From: Chondrus crispus
Lineage: Eukaryota > Rhodophyta > Florideophyceae > Gigartinales > Gigartinaceae
NCBI RefSeq assembly: GCF_000350225.1
Contig: NW_005178889.1
Location: forward strand, 133,346-197,345
Reading direction: 5' to 3'
Length of the DNA stretch: 64,000 nucleotides
The notes under the pieces were generated by a model. That model was not told the origin of the DNA and did not search any database. It saw nothing but the letters and a program-made list of their open reading frames with translations. Shown piece after piece: positions 20,243 to 29,166 of this stretch (position 1 is its first letter; the number at the start of each line of letters is the position of its first letter). A program made the position numbers and the translations under genes.

Positions 20243-21190
20243 CGCCCGCCACACTCCACTTTGCATCCGCGCCCGAGCTCGCTCCTCGCCGCCGCCAAGT
20301 CCGCCCGCCAACGCAAGTCCTCCAACCCCTATCCCATGGGCGGTGGTCCCATGCACGCTCAAGCCCCGCGCTCATGGACGCTTGACGACTTCGAGATCGG
20401 CAAGCCTCTTGGGAAGGGCCAGTTCGGCTCCGTCTATCTCGCCCGCGAGAAGAAGACAAAGTACATCGTCGGCTTGAAAGTCCTCTTCAAGTCTCAGCTT
20501 GTCAAAAACAGGGTCGAGCACCAGCTCCGTCGGGAGATCGAAATCCAATCCCATCTTAGGCACCCCAACATCTTGCGCTTGTTCGGCTACTTTTACGACG
20601 ACACCCGCATCTTTCTCATCCTCGAGTACGCCGCGAGAGGCGAGCTCTACAAGCAACTCTGCGGCCACCAATTTGACGAGCCCCGCGCTGCCACCTACGT
20701 CGCCTCCCTCGCTCACTCCCTTAACTATTGCCACTCAAAGCACGTCATCCACAGAGACCTCAAGCCCGAGAACATTCTCATCGGCCTCAACGGCGACCTC
20801 AAGATCGCCGATTTCGGCTGGTCCGTCCACGCCCCGCGCAACCGTCGCACCACTCTATGCGGTACCCTTGACTACCTCCCCCCAGAGATGGTCGAAGGCA
20901 AGTCTCATGACCACACCGTCGACGTGTGGGCCCTCGGAATTTTGGCCTATGAGTTCCTCATCGGCACGCCGCCCTTCGAGACAGATTCGCGCCAAGCTAC
21001 TTTCCGCAAAATTTCCTCCGTTGACCTCTGTATACCTAGTACCATTAGTAGAAACGCAGCCGACCTCATTGGCCGCCTCCTGGTTAAAGACCCCGCGGAG
21101 CGCCTCGCGCTGAAAGATGTCCTCAGACATCCTTGGATTCTGGAGCACGCATCGGACACCCTGGCCAGTTTGGAACGACGAAAGTCATAG
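20114..21190 (+). CDS. Aurora-family mitotic Ser/Thr protein kinase
   Basis: The 358-residue product is an Aurora kinase, which acts at centrosomes, spindle and chromosomes in mitosis. The kinase domain (about 90-345) has glycine loop LGKGQFGSV from Leu99, ATP-binding Lys122 in [12 protein letters not shown] with catalytic Asp215, DFGWSVHAP with Asp233, and the Aurora-specific activation segment [16 protein letters not shown], where Thr247 corresponds to the autophosphorylated threonine of human Aurora A. The short N-terminus is a duplicated 22-residue unit giving two KEN boxes (residues 13-15 and 35-37), the APC/C-Cdh1 degron type found in Aurora kinases. The gene has no introns. Either ATG (20114 or 20180) has a strong Kozak context, so a form with a single KEN box could be made. 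Confidence 0.97.
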   Translation: MADYFPSYASSGKENVTPNVCTMADYFPSYASSGKENVTPNVSRPPHSTLHPRPSSLLAAAKSARQRKSSNPYPMGGGPMHAQAPRSWTLDDFEIGKPLGKGQFGSVYLAREKKTKYIVGLKVLFKSQLVKNRVEHQLRREIEIQSHLRHPNILRLFGYFYDDTRIFLILEYAARGELYKQLCGHQFDEPRAATYVASLAHSLNYCHSKHVIHRDLKPENILIGLNGDLKIADFGWSVHAPRNRRTTLCGTLDYLPPEMVEGKSHDHTVDVWALGILAYEFLIGTPPFETDSRQATFRKISSVDLCIPSTISRNAADLIGRLLVKDPAERLALKDVLRHPWILEHASDTLASLERRKS

Positions 21191-21547
21191 GAGAGAGTGA
21201 CGAAACGAAGAAGACATGCCTCGCAAATGCAACATGAACATAACAATCCCCGGATACGCACCACGCAACGCGTCTGTAGCTGCACAGCGAACTCCATTCC
21301 GAACACGCTCGCCGAAAACGCCAGATTTTCCTTTACTGGCCCGCACAACAGATAAATGTGAAGCATGCCTTGCCAACTGTTCTTATCGCCTTCTATCCAT
21401 AGCCAAAGCAATCCCCTTTGCCATCATCCCGATAGCTCAAAAGAGCGACGGACGTCGTGAAACAGGACCGGGACCTCATGTGAAACAAACCTTTTCTCCT
21501 CGAAGAACGACGTCAAAGGCGACTTCGAAGAGAGCACAAGTCCAAAT
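21191..21547. other. Convergent 3' region of the Aurora and TFIIIC-like genes
   Basis: Both flanking genes end here. No motif-bearing open frame or repeat is seen. Confidence 0.5.
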
Positions 21548-22005
21548 TCAGGACCCTGCTGGTGCGCAGCCTGAGGTTTCATCAATCATCAAATCATCAT
21601 CTACGAAGACAATTCGTCTTCTGTTGCTCCCAATGAAGCCTGCCATTTCCATCTTCGCAGGATCAAATATGAGGTCGGTGCCAACAACATCTTTATATTC
21701 GCCGCGATAGCGTTTCTTCCCCACTATTAAAACAGGATTCTCTGACAGCAAATCCTGCAGCACGGATGAATGACAAGGAGAAGCACACCAAGTCGTCAGC
21801 CAGGGATTTGCTTGCGCAGCTAAAAAAAGAGACCTCGAACAAGAGCACGTACCTCAAATGAGTAACGCGTATCACCCGAAACAGGTTCACAGAAGAGGTG
21901 CTCGATAGAAGATGGCACCTGAATGACGATGTGCGCTTCTCGGGGATGCTGACTGGACGGCGTCGGCGAACCTGACCCTCCTTTTTGTAGTGCGGGTCCG
22001 ACCAT
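21548..22005 (-). CDS. GTF3C6: TFIIIC subunit 6 (GTF3C6/tau55-type) homologue, two exons
   Basis: Exon 1 runs from ATG at 22005 down to 21853 and exon 2 from 21754 to 21548, separated by a 98-bp intron with donor GAG/GTACGT, branch-like CTGAC and acceptor CTGCAG/G. The phase-0 join gives 119 residues. After a Gly/Ser/Pro-rich start comes AHIVIQVPSSIEHLF, then across the junction (SFE/DLLSENPVLIVG) and RYRGEYKDVVGTDLIFD. This aligns without gaps with the core of human TFIIIC35 (GTF3C6), which has the same GEYED..GT..IFE signature. The protein is part of the complex that recruits TFIIIB to tRNA genes. The gene diverges from TFB5 and converges on Aurora. Exon structure is predicted from sequence; the start could lie further upstream if there is another intron. 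Confidence 0.75.
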
Positions 22006-22589
22006 CTGGAGGATGGGACGGTAGAGCGGGCCCGCCTTTCTACTAGCGTTCTGGTAATCTACGTAGCGGCTGTGTCGCACCGACGATGATTTTGCCCACC
22101 TGCTTGCTAAGAGAAAGTCCTCTAGTATAGTTGCAGGGATCCCACTGGGCCGAGTAGGGAGCTTTCAAGGACGGGCTGAAAACGCAGACCACACTAAAAA
22201 CTAAAAAATAATTGCCCGTGTCGCCTGTTTTTGAAAAAAAAACATATACTGTAGATGATTGGGCCGAAGGATGCACTGGGTTGCCTTCTCATCATCATGG
22301 GCCGTTCACTCGGGCTCTTGTTGCACATGTTACAACATGCAGCATTGGACAATACCATGCTTGGTGAGGAGTTGTTGACGTTCACCGTATCGGACTCACC
22401 GCGACAAAAGATCCGTGTCGCATCCACGTTCGGCCTGTGACTGTGACCGTTGACCGTAGTTTGCAGACCTGCATCGTAGTTGCTCATCAGGTTCTTCGGA
22501 ATTCGAAGTGTTCATCACCTCAACAGGACGAGAGTTCTAGGGTCAGAGTAACCATCGTTTCGCGTTCTCGCGTTTAGCAAGGAAGTGGG
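22006..22589. promoter_or_regulatory. Divergent promoter region between TFIIIC6-like gene and TFB5
   Basis: This region lies between two divergent basal-transcription genes. A 61-codon plus-strand frame (22255-22440) has no recognisable motif and is probably noncoding. No E2F site is seen. Confidence 0.45.
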
Positions 22590-22796
22590 ATGGTCAGCAC
22601 GCTTAGCGGGCTCCTGGTCACCTGTGATATTCCTGTCAAAGAGTTTCTGCTCTGGCTCGATTCCCAGCAAGCAGACAAATTCATCATCAGTGACCTAGAC
22701 GAGACCCATTTGTTCGTCCGAGAACGCTCCCTGCCTTTCTTGCAAGCCGAACTCAACAAACTCTACGAGGAGAACCAATACTCGTTCATTCAGTGA
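22590..22796 (+). CDS. TFB5: TFIIH subunit TFB5/GTF2H5 (TTDA)
   Basis: The 68-residue product is almost exactly the size of TFB5/TTDA (about 70). It shows the family pattern throughout: an N-terminal LSGLLVTCDIPVKEFLLWLD, then DKFIISDLDETHLFV, then a C-terminal helix. TFB5 stabilises TFIIH by dimerising with p52/TFB2 and is needed for nucleotide-excision repair and promoter opening. The ATG at 22590 (GGGATGG) gives the full-length family N-terminus. It is intronless and divergent from another basal-transcription gene. Confidence 0.96.
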   Translation: MVSTLSGLLVTCDIPVKEFLLWLDSQQADKFIISDLDETHLFVRERSLPFLQAELNKLYEENQYSFIQ

Positions 22797-23475
22797 CGTG
22801 CTGCCCTTACAATGCGCATATATACGTTTTGCTGTCATGCCCTATACGCTGAGCATCTTAAGCAAGACTTGGTGATTTCTGAGCAATCTATCACTGCAAG
22901 TAGAAGCAGCTGGCTACAAGCTACGACACGACATCACAAATTTCCGCTGCGCTGCAACCACACAAGCATTGGCAATGGCTAATGAGAGATCATCTACCAG
23001 TTCCCTGTGAAAACAATCGCGAGAACACCGCCTTGTAGGTCGACTACGGTACCCCTACTGTACCACCGGCCATGTCCTTTCGCCTCCTCCAAAGGAGGCG
23101 GTAAAGCTTCAAGTTCTAATTTGAAAATGTTCAGTGAAAATGTCAATTGAACGCTCATGTGTGAGCAGACAGTCTCCCCCAATTCACGCTCAACGAGAGC
23201 CGGCCTCCCCTATATAACGCGTGCTTTTCTTCGACAAGGCTCAATATCTCTTTCAACCGCCCGCCCTTTTCCGGAAGTTTAAGAAATTCCCATCTCAAAT
23301 CCAAAATGGAGGGCTCTTGACGGATGCGTAAGATATCCAGCTGGCAGCAGAGTTGTTGAGTAAAAGTGCCGGCATCGCTCTCTTTGCTGCTTGGATGAAA
23401 ACTTTACCAGCTGTACTCTGGTTAAGCACATGTGTCCAGTAAAAAGCGCTAGAGGCCTGATATGCTTCATGCCTC
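22797..23475. promoter_or_regulatory. Intergenic region with TATA box at 23211-23217
   Basis: TATATAA at 23211-23217 lies in a context that could drive the gene starting at 23476. A short uORF (ATGGAGGGCTCTTGA near 23306) would precede that start if transcription begins about 30 bp after the box. No other gene is supported. Confidence 0.4.
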
Positions 23476-24132
23476 ATGAACGCCAGCACTCCTCCCCAAA
23501 TAACAACAGGAATGAGAAAGCTTGCTGTGGGTAATTGGGTTCTTTTTCTTCTCATCAATGCGTTTTGCATCTCCCAATCCGTCGGACTTCCTCTTCCCAC
23601 GAAAGCCTCTTCGCGCGGCACGCAACCAAGAAACCGAAGAGTTCACCGCCCAAATCTCTCCACTCATAAGATAAAGGGCGTGTGGCGGGTAACAAGATAC
23701 GCGACCATTCTCGGACCTACTATTGCGATTTTTCTATACGGCCGACTGTACAAACTATATGAAAAATATGGCCCCATTGTTACCGCAGAGTTAAAAGAAG
23801 GACTGAAGCACATCGTAAGAAACCGCGATTTCTCTGCTCCTCGCAAATCATTGTCACTGCGAACAAGTCAAAGAGAAACCAGCCCTTACTCTCTGCAAGT
23901 TGCAAATGAAATCATCCGAATGATGAACAGGCGGTTGCGGGAGGATGCAGTTATCTCTCGCATTCAAATGGACGATGACCAGTATGAATTTAGTCGAATC
24001 CCGAGTGACAGAGAAATGAAGAAAATGGCTGAAGAGGTTATGGGAGAAGTGATGGACAACGGAGCAGGCAAGTTTCTTGCTCCAGCTGACAAGAACGTGG
24101 TGAGGAGAATGGTTCTTCGATCGATTCACTAA
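23476..24132 (+). CDS. Small membrane or secreted protein, unknown function
   Basis: This 218-codon open frame has no recognised family. It has a hydrophobic segment at about residues 15-35 (VLFLLINAFCISQSVG), which looks like a signal peptide or anchor, particularly if translation starts at the second Met (residue 13). A second hydrophobic stretch lies near 74-90 (TILGPTIAIFLYGRLY). The remainder is charged and helical, ending in KNVVRRMVLRSIH. A TATA box lies about 260 bp upstream. It may be a lineage-specific organelle or secretory protein; the size and hydrophobic pattern argue for a real gene. Confidence 0.55.
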   Translation: MNASTPPQITTGMRKLAVGNWVLFLLINAFCISQSVGLPLPTKASSRGTQPRNRRVHRPNLSTHKIKGVWRVTRYATILGPTIAIFLYGRLYKLYEKYGPIVTAELKEGLKHIVRNRDFSAPRKSLSLRTSQRETSPYSLQVANEIIRMMNRRLREDAVISRIQMDDDQYEFSRIPSDREMKKMAEEVMGEVMDNGAGKFLAPADKNVVRRMVLRSIH

Positions 24133-25002
24133 AAAACAGCACACAGGTCGATCGGGTGCTTGTTTTTCTTCTGAGCGATCAGAAAAACTTGAGGAACGGA
24201 TTTTGTCATGTACAAAACGACATCCTGAAAGACGCTGTAGATTCGAGTCTGATCGACATTGCGCGTGGAAAGGCGGAAGCAGTATATGCTTCCATAATAG
24301 CATATTACTACGGTATGCTAGGTTGTTTAGTGTAAGTGTTGAAATAAACTGTGGCACGCATAGGTTTCGGGGTGGAGGTTTGTTCTCGCCTTTCTCTGGG
24401 AACAAGCTTCCCCTGTCATAGCCATGCCGTCGCGGCTGCCAGAACATTGACTTGTTCATGAAGTTGGGGATATAGGCACACTCGCCGGACTCTGACCCCA
24501 AACACTGTAAAGATTATAAGCGAAGAACATCACCGTTGCCCTTAACCGCGATCCTATTGCTGGTACTTGCACTGCCAGCAGCACCAGTTAATTAGTACTG
24601 CTAGCACTGAAATTCTAGACGAAGTTGGCGGAGCTCGCAGACTGCGGCAAACGAAAGGCTCCGCTTGAGCAGCAACAATCAGCCCATTAGCGTTGTGGGG
24701 GAGGGGAAGGGGAGTGCGCGTCGGCAGAACTGTTACGGTTATTACTCTGATGAAACAATCTAGCGGACATCTTCCTGCTATGGGTTGCGTCTGGACAAGC
24801 GACGCAGAGACATCTGTAGGATACGACGGCATGGGCGAAGCAAAAAATGCTGCCATCGGTCGAAGAGAGGTTCTAAACTTGGAATAGACAAGTACAGTAG
24901 TGGAGTGGTGGGGATAGTTGGCTTCAATGGAAAAGTCTTCATGACATGAAAACATGTTGTGGGTTTCGATACGATATTTTGAGGAAACAAAAAAGTTATG
25001 GT
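24133..25002. other. Intergenic DNA between the small membrane protein and the tRNA
   Basis: Open frames here (the longest a 225-codon minus-strand frame that runs on through the tRNA and a C-run) show no motif and cross noncoding elements, so they are rejected. The T-run at about 24988-24993 is treated with the tRNA. Confidence 0.5.
24988..24993 (-). terminator. RNA polymerase III T-run terminator of the tRNA gene
   Basis: On the minus strand a TTTTTT run lies about 10 nt beyond the tRNA 3' end, the usual position for a Pol III terminator. Confidence 0.6.
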
Positions 25003-25003
25003 A

Positions 25004-25102
25004 GCCACATGCGAGGGTTCCAGGAGACCTTGAACTCGCGACCTTAGGATTGCTTACTGCGTCATTATGAGACCTACGCTCTGCCGACTGAGCTAATGTG
25101 AC
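25004..25102 (-). tRNA. tRNA-Met (CAT, elongator type) with intron at 37/38 and a T-loop insertion
   Basis: Read on the minus strand, all arms form: acceptor GTCACAT/ATGTGGC (one G-U), D-stem GCTC/GAGC with loop AGTCGGCA, anticodon stem TAGGT/TCCTA around CTCATAA with anticodon CAT, variable loop AGGTC, and T-stem GCGAG/CTCGC. TAGGT, the U-U closing pair and an intron after CTCATA are as in plant elongator tRNA-Met. The 37/38 intron is 15 nt (25051-25065). A further 12 nt (25018-25029) sits in the T-loop; removing it restores TTCAACC, giving a fully canonical 72-nt body plus discriminator. The A-box is intact, but the insertion splits the B-box. A T6 terminator follows within 12 nt. Odd points: discriminator T rather than A, and the T-loop insertion, which could be an ectopic intron. 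Confidence 0.85.
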
Positions 25103-25189
25103 TGTCCGCTGTGACTGACTGTGGCGATGATGCAAAGTTCTCAGAATATAAAGGTTACTATGTAATTCTATCCAATGATTGCAGTGCAC

Positions 25190-25470
25190 GTGTCCAAAAA
25201 AAGGACCCCCCCCCCCCCCCCCCCCCAGCACGTGTCCTTGAAGCCTGCCCTATGATATGGCATCGGCCCCCCCTGATTGGTGAAAATAAAACACACGCAG
25301 GTGGCATTGAATAAAATTACCAACGCAGGGGGCTTGGGCCCCCCCCCCCCTTGGAAATAAAAGCGCACATGTCCCGGCCAAGTGAGTCCTTGACGCCTGC
25401 ACGTGATATCGCATCGGCCCCCCCCTCATTGTTAGAGAAATAATTGCATTCATCACATGTCCACACACAA
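25190..25470. repeat. Two degenerate repeat units with C-runs, left of the GC3-rich gene
   Basis: Units near 25231-25285 and 25386-25430 share a core reading CCTTGA.GCCTGC followed by GATAT.GCATCGGCCCCC. They are preceded by CACGTGTCC-like or CATGTCC-like sequence and followed by an A/T-rich AATAAAA-type stretch. A 21-C run lies at 25206-25226. The same unit occurs twice on the other side of the gene at 25611-26384. Confidence 0.75.
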
Positions 25471-25610
25471 AGTCTTCAGTTTTTATTAGCACATGGCCAT
25501 CTTGAATTCGAATGAGAATAGAAGCATTTCTAAGCGATCAGCTCGAGCTACCAGCAAAATTTCCTTGACACTATCACCCTCACTTTAGACCCCATGTAAA
25601 CCTTGGCTAA

Positions 25611-26384
25611 CTAGGAACTGGAAGCGGACATCGCCCTCTCCTCCTCCACTATCGCTTCAAAGTCCTCGGGGTTGCTCACTAAGAGGCAGATCTGAAACAT
25701 CTCGTCGAAGTAGTCCGTCAGTTGGTCTATGTCGTAGGCTTGGTCCTTCCACACATTGCCGTTCTGCTTGATGAGCTTAATCTTGTCGTTCATCGACCGG
25801 TTGTATATCGCCTCGTCGAACTTTACGGCCGAGCCCGAATTCAAAGTGGAGCCGTCGAGGACCTTGTTCCAGAAGAGGCGGTTCTTAGCCTTGTGGAACA
25901 TCCTGGCCGAGCCCCCCAGGTTCAAGGAAGCTAACCAGGGGTAGTTCAGGAACTCCTCCATGTCAATTATGGTGTTCTTCCTCGCGAGCCCGAAGACCAG
26001 AGTCGTCACCTCGGGGAAGGAGTCAGGGATCTTCAGGGTGCAGATGTTCTTTCTGGTGTGGTCGGAGGTCCTGTCCACCGCCGAAGTTGTCGCCCACTTC
26101 GTGATGTTCCTATAGGTGGCCCTGGAGGTCTCGGAGACGCTGGAGAGCTTATTTACGGCCAACAGCAACCTCTTCCTCGTCTTGAACTTGCTCAACATGG
26201 TGAAGAGGAGAAAGACGTCTTTTTTGGTGAACCTGTTCTCCTTGAAATTCTCAATGATGTCGGACCTGTAGGTGTGGATGTTCTTCAGGCCCGCCGACAG
26301 GATCGTGTTGATGTCCTCAGGGATGGGCTAGGAGTGGAGGCCGGACAACAGGTCCTTGAACTGGCTGGTGAAGTCGCTGTTCAT
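25611..26384 (-). pseudogene. GC3-rich orphan gene interrupted by one in-frame TAG
   Basis: From ATG at 26384 the frame reads 18 residues (MNSDFTSQFKDLLSGLHS), meets TAG at 26328-26330 (codon 19), and then continues open for 238 codons to 25611. Codons after the stop have the same strong G/C third-position preference as those before it, so the two parts belong together. The product would be about 257 residues, soluble, helical, and ending in acidic then Ser-rich sequence (EAIVEEERAMSASSS). I recognise no family. The codon bias differs sharply from neighbouring DNA, and the gene sits between related repeats, so horizontal or viral/plasmid origin is possible but unproven. Readthrough of TAG or a sequencing error would make it a working gene. 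Confidence 0.6.
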
Positions 26385-26649
26385 GGTTTTGTTGGTCTTG
26401 TTCGAGCAGGTTTAGATCTGAAACAGGATTTAGAGCTAGGGGTGGATCTTCAAAGATTTACTGAAACGTTATATATAGGGCGCTTGGAGCGCCCGAACCA
26501 CCGCTGTCCTCGAAGACGTTGCGCAAAAAATTGCCATCCGATCGGGTTAGATCTTTGGCATCGCCAAGACCCGCCTCTCCCAGCGTCTGAGCTTCGCAAT
26601 GTGATCCAGGGTCGCCGTGGCGACCATTGCCCGCATTCCGTGTAATGGG
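26385..26649. other. Upstream flank of the GC3-rich gene
   Basis: This stretch probably contains its promoter. No motif-bearing frame or RNA gene is seen. Confidence 0.4.
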
Positions 26650-26860
26650 TCGGCTCCCTCGTGTCCTCCACAAGTGTGAATCCTTGACGTCCGCCCGCAT
26701 GATACTGTATCGGCCCACCCTTGCATTTAAATAAAGTTCCACACATTTCGCACGTGTCTCTTTCCAAGTGCGAGTCCTTGACGCCTGCCTCGTGCTGCAG
26801 CATCGGCCCCCGTACAATGTTAGAAAAATAAAAGCACACACGTGTCCCGAGCAGATGGTG
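26650..26860. repeat. Two degenerate repeat units, right of the GC3-rich gene
   Basis: Units near 26676-26725 and 26772-26820, about 92 bp apart, share the core seen at 25231 and 25386 (TCCTTGACG.C.GC then ATCGGCCC). The last unit is again followed by AATGTTAGAAAAATAAAAGC and CACGTGTCCCG. All four copies face the same way, so they are direct repeats around the gene. Confidence 0.75.
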
Positions 26861-28216
26861 TACTCGTCGAGGCGCAATTCATGTCCATTGTTCTTACGCA
26901 TAGCCGCTTGGGTGCTGAGTCGGTTCACCATCTCTGAACGAATTTATTGCCTCGGTAGGGTTTCGGTTTCCTACCTTTTTTCCTGTTGCTTGAAAAAACT
27001 GCACCAACAATTCTCATGGATTCCATTTTATGTTCTTATCACTCCACCCAACCTGAGCTTACGAACTGTAGTAGCGAATTTGGTAGCCGGGTGTTCGATA
27101 GCTCCTGCGCGCGGGTGGTGGGGGTCCATTTCAAAACTTGCCTTTTGGGAGTATGCCAGTTTCGTCCATGACATGTGACAGAAACCAACTTAACATTCAG
27201 ATGGATTTGAACACGAGGGCAGATGATGGAAATGGTACGCGTTGAAAGGTATATAGTGCACGCGACTGTAGCAGCACACATTCGGCTAAACTGAAGACCT
27301 ATCAGGTTATGAAGAGCGTGCAAGAGCCGCTGATGGCCTTTTGCGATAGCTCAGGGAGCACCCCACCGAGAAAACACAACTGGTTTATATATTTCGCCCC
27401 TCTCCTAGTTTGTCTCGATGACAATATTGTATCTGAGGTTTATTGTGCCTACTACACAAGGTCTCCGATCTGCTGATTCACTTCCATTTACCATCTAGAG
27501 ACTAGAGAGATGGCACTTGACCTTGTAGTATATGAGGTCACTTCACAACTTCTGTTTGGTCGACAAGGATGGTGAAGGTACCCCCGCCACAGCAACTCAG
27601 TTCTGTGTTGCGACACAATATATCTCAATGGAAAGTGCCCGCCTTTCGGCGGCAAGTTTAGGAATGTCGACCGAGGCACCGCTTGTGAGTATGCTTAAAC
27701 GACGTTTCTGTGATATCTTCGAAGAGAAACAAGCAGTTAAAAAAACTTAACTTATAGCTTCGTTCATTCCATTCTCTCTTTCAATCCTTTCAAAGCTTCT
27801 AATTCATGTTCTGCAAGGTGGGGGTGCCGAGAACAACTGTATGATAGAAATGGAGCCTATTTGGCATTCCATATTAGCGAATTTGTTCACGTATTCTTGC
27901 AACTTATCACTTACCACTTACACGCTGGCCAGATTCGATTGCCCGCTCCAGTCTCTTCGCAAAATATTGTGCTCTGTCTTGCTTTCCCGCTTCCCTCCCG
28001 CCATGCTTGCACCATTGGCCCCTTGCGTCTCCTCCGCATTCAGAGCCTCATTCGGAGACAGTAGCCGAGGGCTGCTTGGACCTTTGTTTGATGGACGCGC
28101 CTCCAAATCATGAACCTTTGTCAATGGTAGAGTTCGCTCAAACTCGGGACAGCCCGCAATATCTCCAGCTCGAACTGAGATATCATAAAATACACACAAT
28201 ATTCCCTTGGTAGTGC
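26861..28216. other. Intergenic DNA, no gene supported
   Basis: Only short frames without motifs occur on either strand. No tRNA or clear repeat was found. Confidence 0.5.
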
Positions 28217-28278
28217 TACCGTTTAATAAAAATACAATACCCTTGCTAGCAAGGGTATTGTATTTTTATTAAACGGTA
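28217..28278. repeat. Perfect 62-bp palindrome without spacer
   Basis: Two 31-bp arms meet at GCTAGC (28245-28250) with no mismatch and no loop. The arms run TACCGTTTAATAAAAATAC inward. Such a structure can extrude as a cruciform and is unstable in many hosts. It may be a snap-back MITE. Confidence 0.95.
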
Positions 28279-28793
28279 CTTATGCAAAATCTCAAGCTCT
28301 TACAGCTTCACGACTGCAGCACAGAACATTGAGGTACTGTTGCTGCTACCCCAAGCCGCCCACCTCCACTGAGCGAGAGTTCTGTGGAAAATGACGGTGA
28401 TCCGCAAGGTTACTGCAAGTGCTGTTCTTGTTCCCTCAATTCCTTCCCTCTAGTCCCGCACCGCCTAGTTTTCACTACTACTGCCTGCGATCCTCTGCAC
28501 CAGTCTCTCTCCGCAACCGAAACCGAGACGTTCAGCACAATCCGACAGCGACTGCAACTGTTCCCGCGCTTTCCGCACCATCCCCTTGATCGCATACGAC
28601 CAGATGTACGGCCTTATAGAGCCGTCAGAAAACGATGGCCCCAGGCTGCAGAAAGGCGTCACGCGGGGTAAAAGCACGGCACCCCTGCGCGGTACATGAC
28701 TTGGATGCGCGTATGCCAGCATGCGGTGCCCCGCTGGTCGGCGGGTGTGCTCGCTATGCCTCTGTGCGAGCCCCGCTTGACGGATAGCCCCTC

Positions 28794-28825
<32 letters not shown>

Positions 28826-29166
28826 CCCTGTTGTCCCCCCCTTTTGTCCCCCCTCTGTCCCCGCCCCCGGGCCTAGGCCATGCGCGCATATGCGAATTTT
28901 AATGAAAAAGAGTTACGAAACGTGAAATTGAGCAAGTCCAATACCCTTTTTACGCCAACGAATCTAAACAGAAGGCAGGCGCGTCGCTGTCTCAATTTTC
29001 GCCTTTCAGCACAAAGGAAGATTCAGCGATAACCCGACTTCAATCTTTTCAGAACCATTGTTTACTTCTTATGGAGAATTACAACCTGTCAAACCGAACG
29101 GCTATTTTACAGCCTGCTGCTGATGACAAAGCATGCCTTTGCTAAGCTCAATGCCCCGTTCGTGCA
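28279..29166. other. Intergenic DNA with a 30-C run at 28795-28824
   Basis: Apart from the C-run, nothing beyond short motif-free frames is visible. Such runs are assembly-prone, so their length is uncertain. Confidence 0.5.

Noticed and set aside
19473..20477. 334-codon plus-strand frame, proline/serine-rich, ending inside the Aurora gene
   Set aside because: It lies in a C/T-rich tract that gives Pro/Ser/Leu in any frame, overlaps the Aurora coding region in another frame, and has no motif.
22255..22440. 61-codon plus-strand frame between the TFIIIC6-like gene and TFB5
   Set aside because: No motif; it lies in the divergent promoter and its upstream DNA is not promoter-like.
24554..25231. 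225-codon minus-strand frame
   Set aside because: It runs through a poly-C tract and the entire tRNA gene; no motif.
25231..26820. CRISPR-like array from the repeated units around the GC3-rich gene
   Set aside because: The host is eukaryotic, units are about 90-140 bp and degenerate, there are no short regular spacers, and only four copies.
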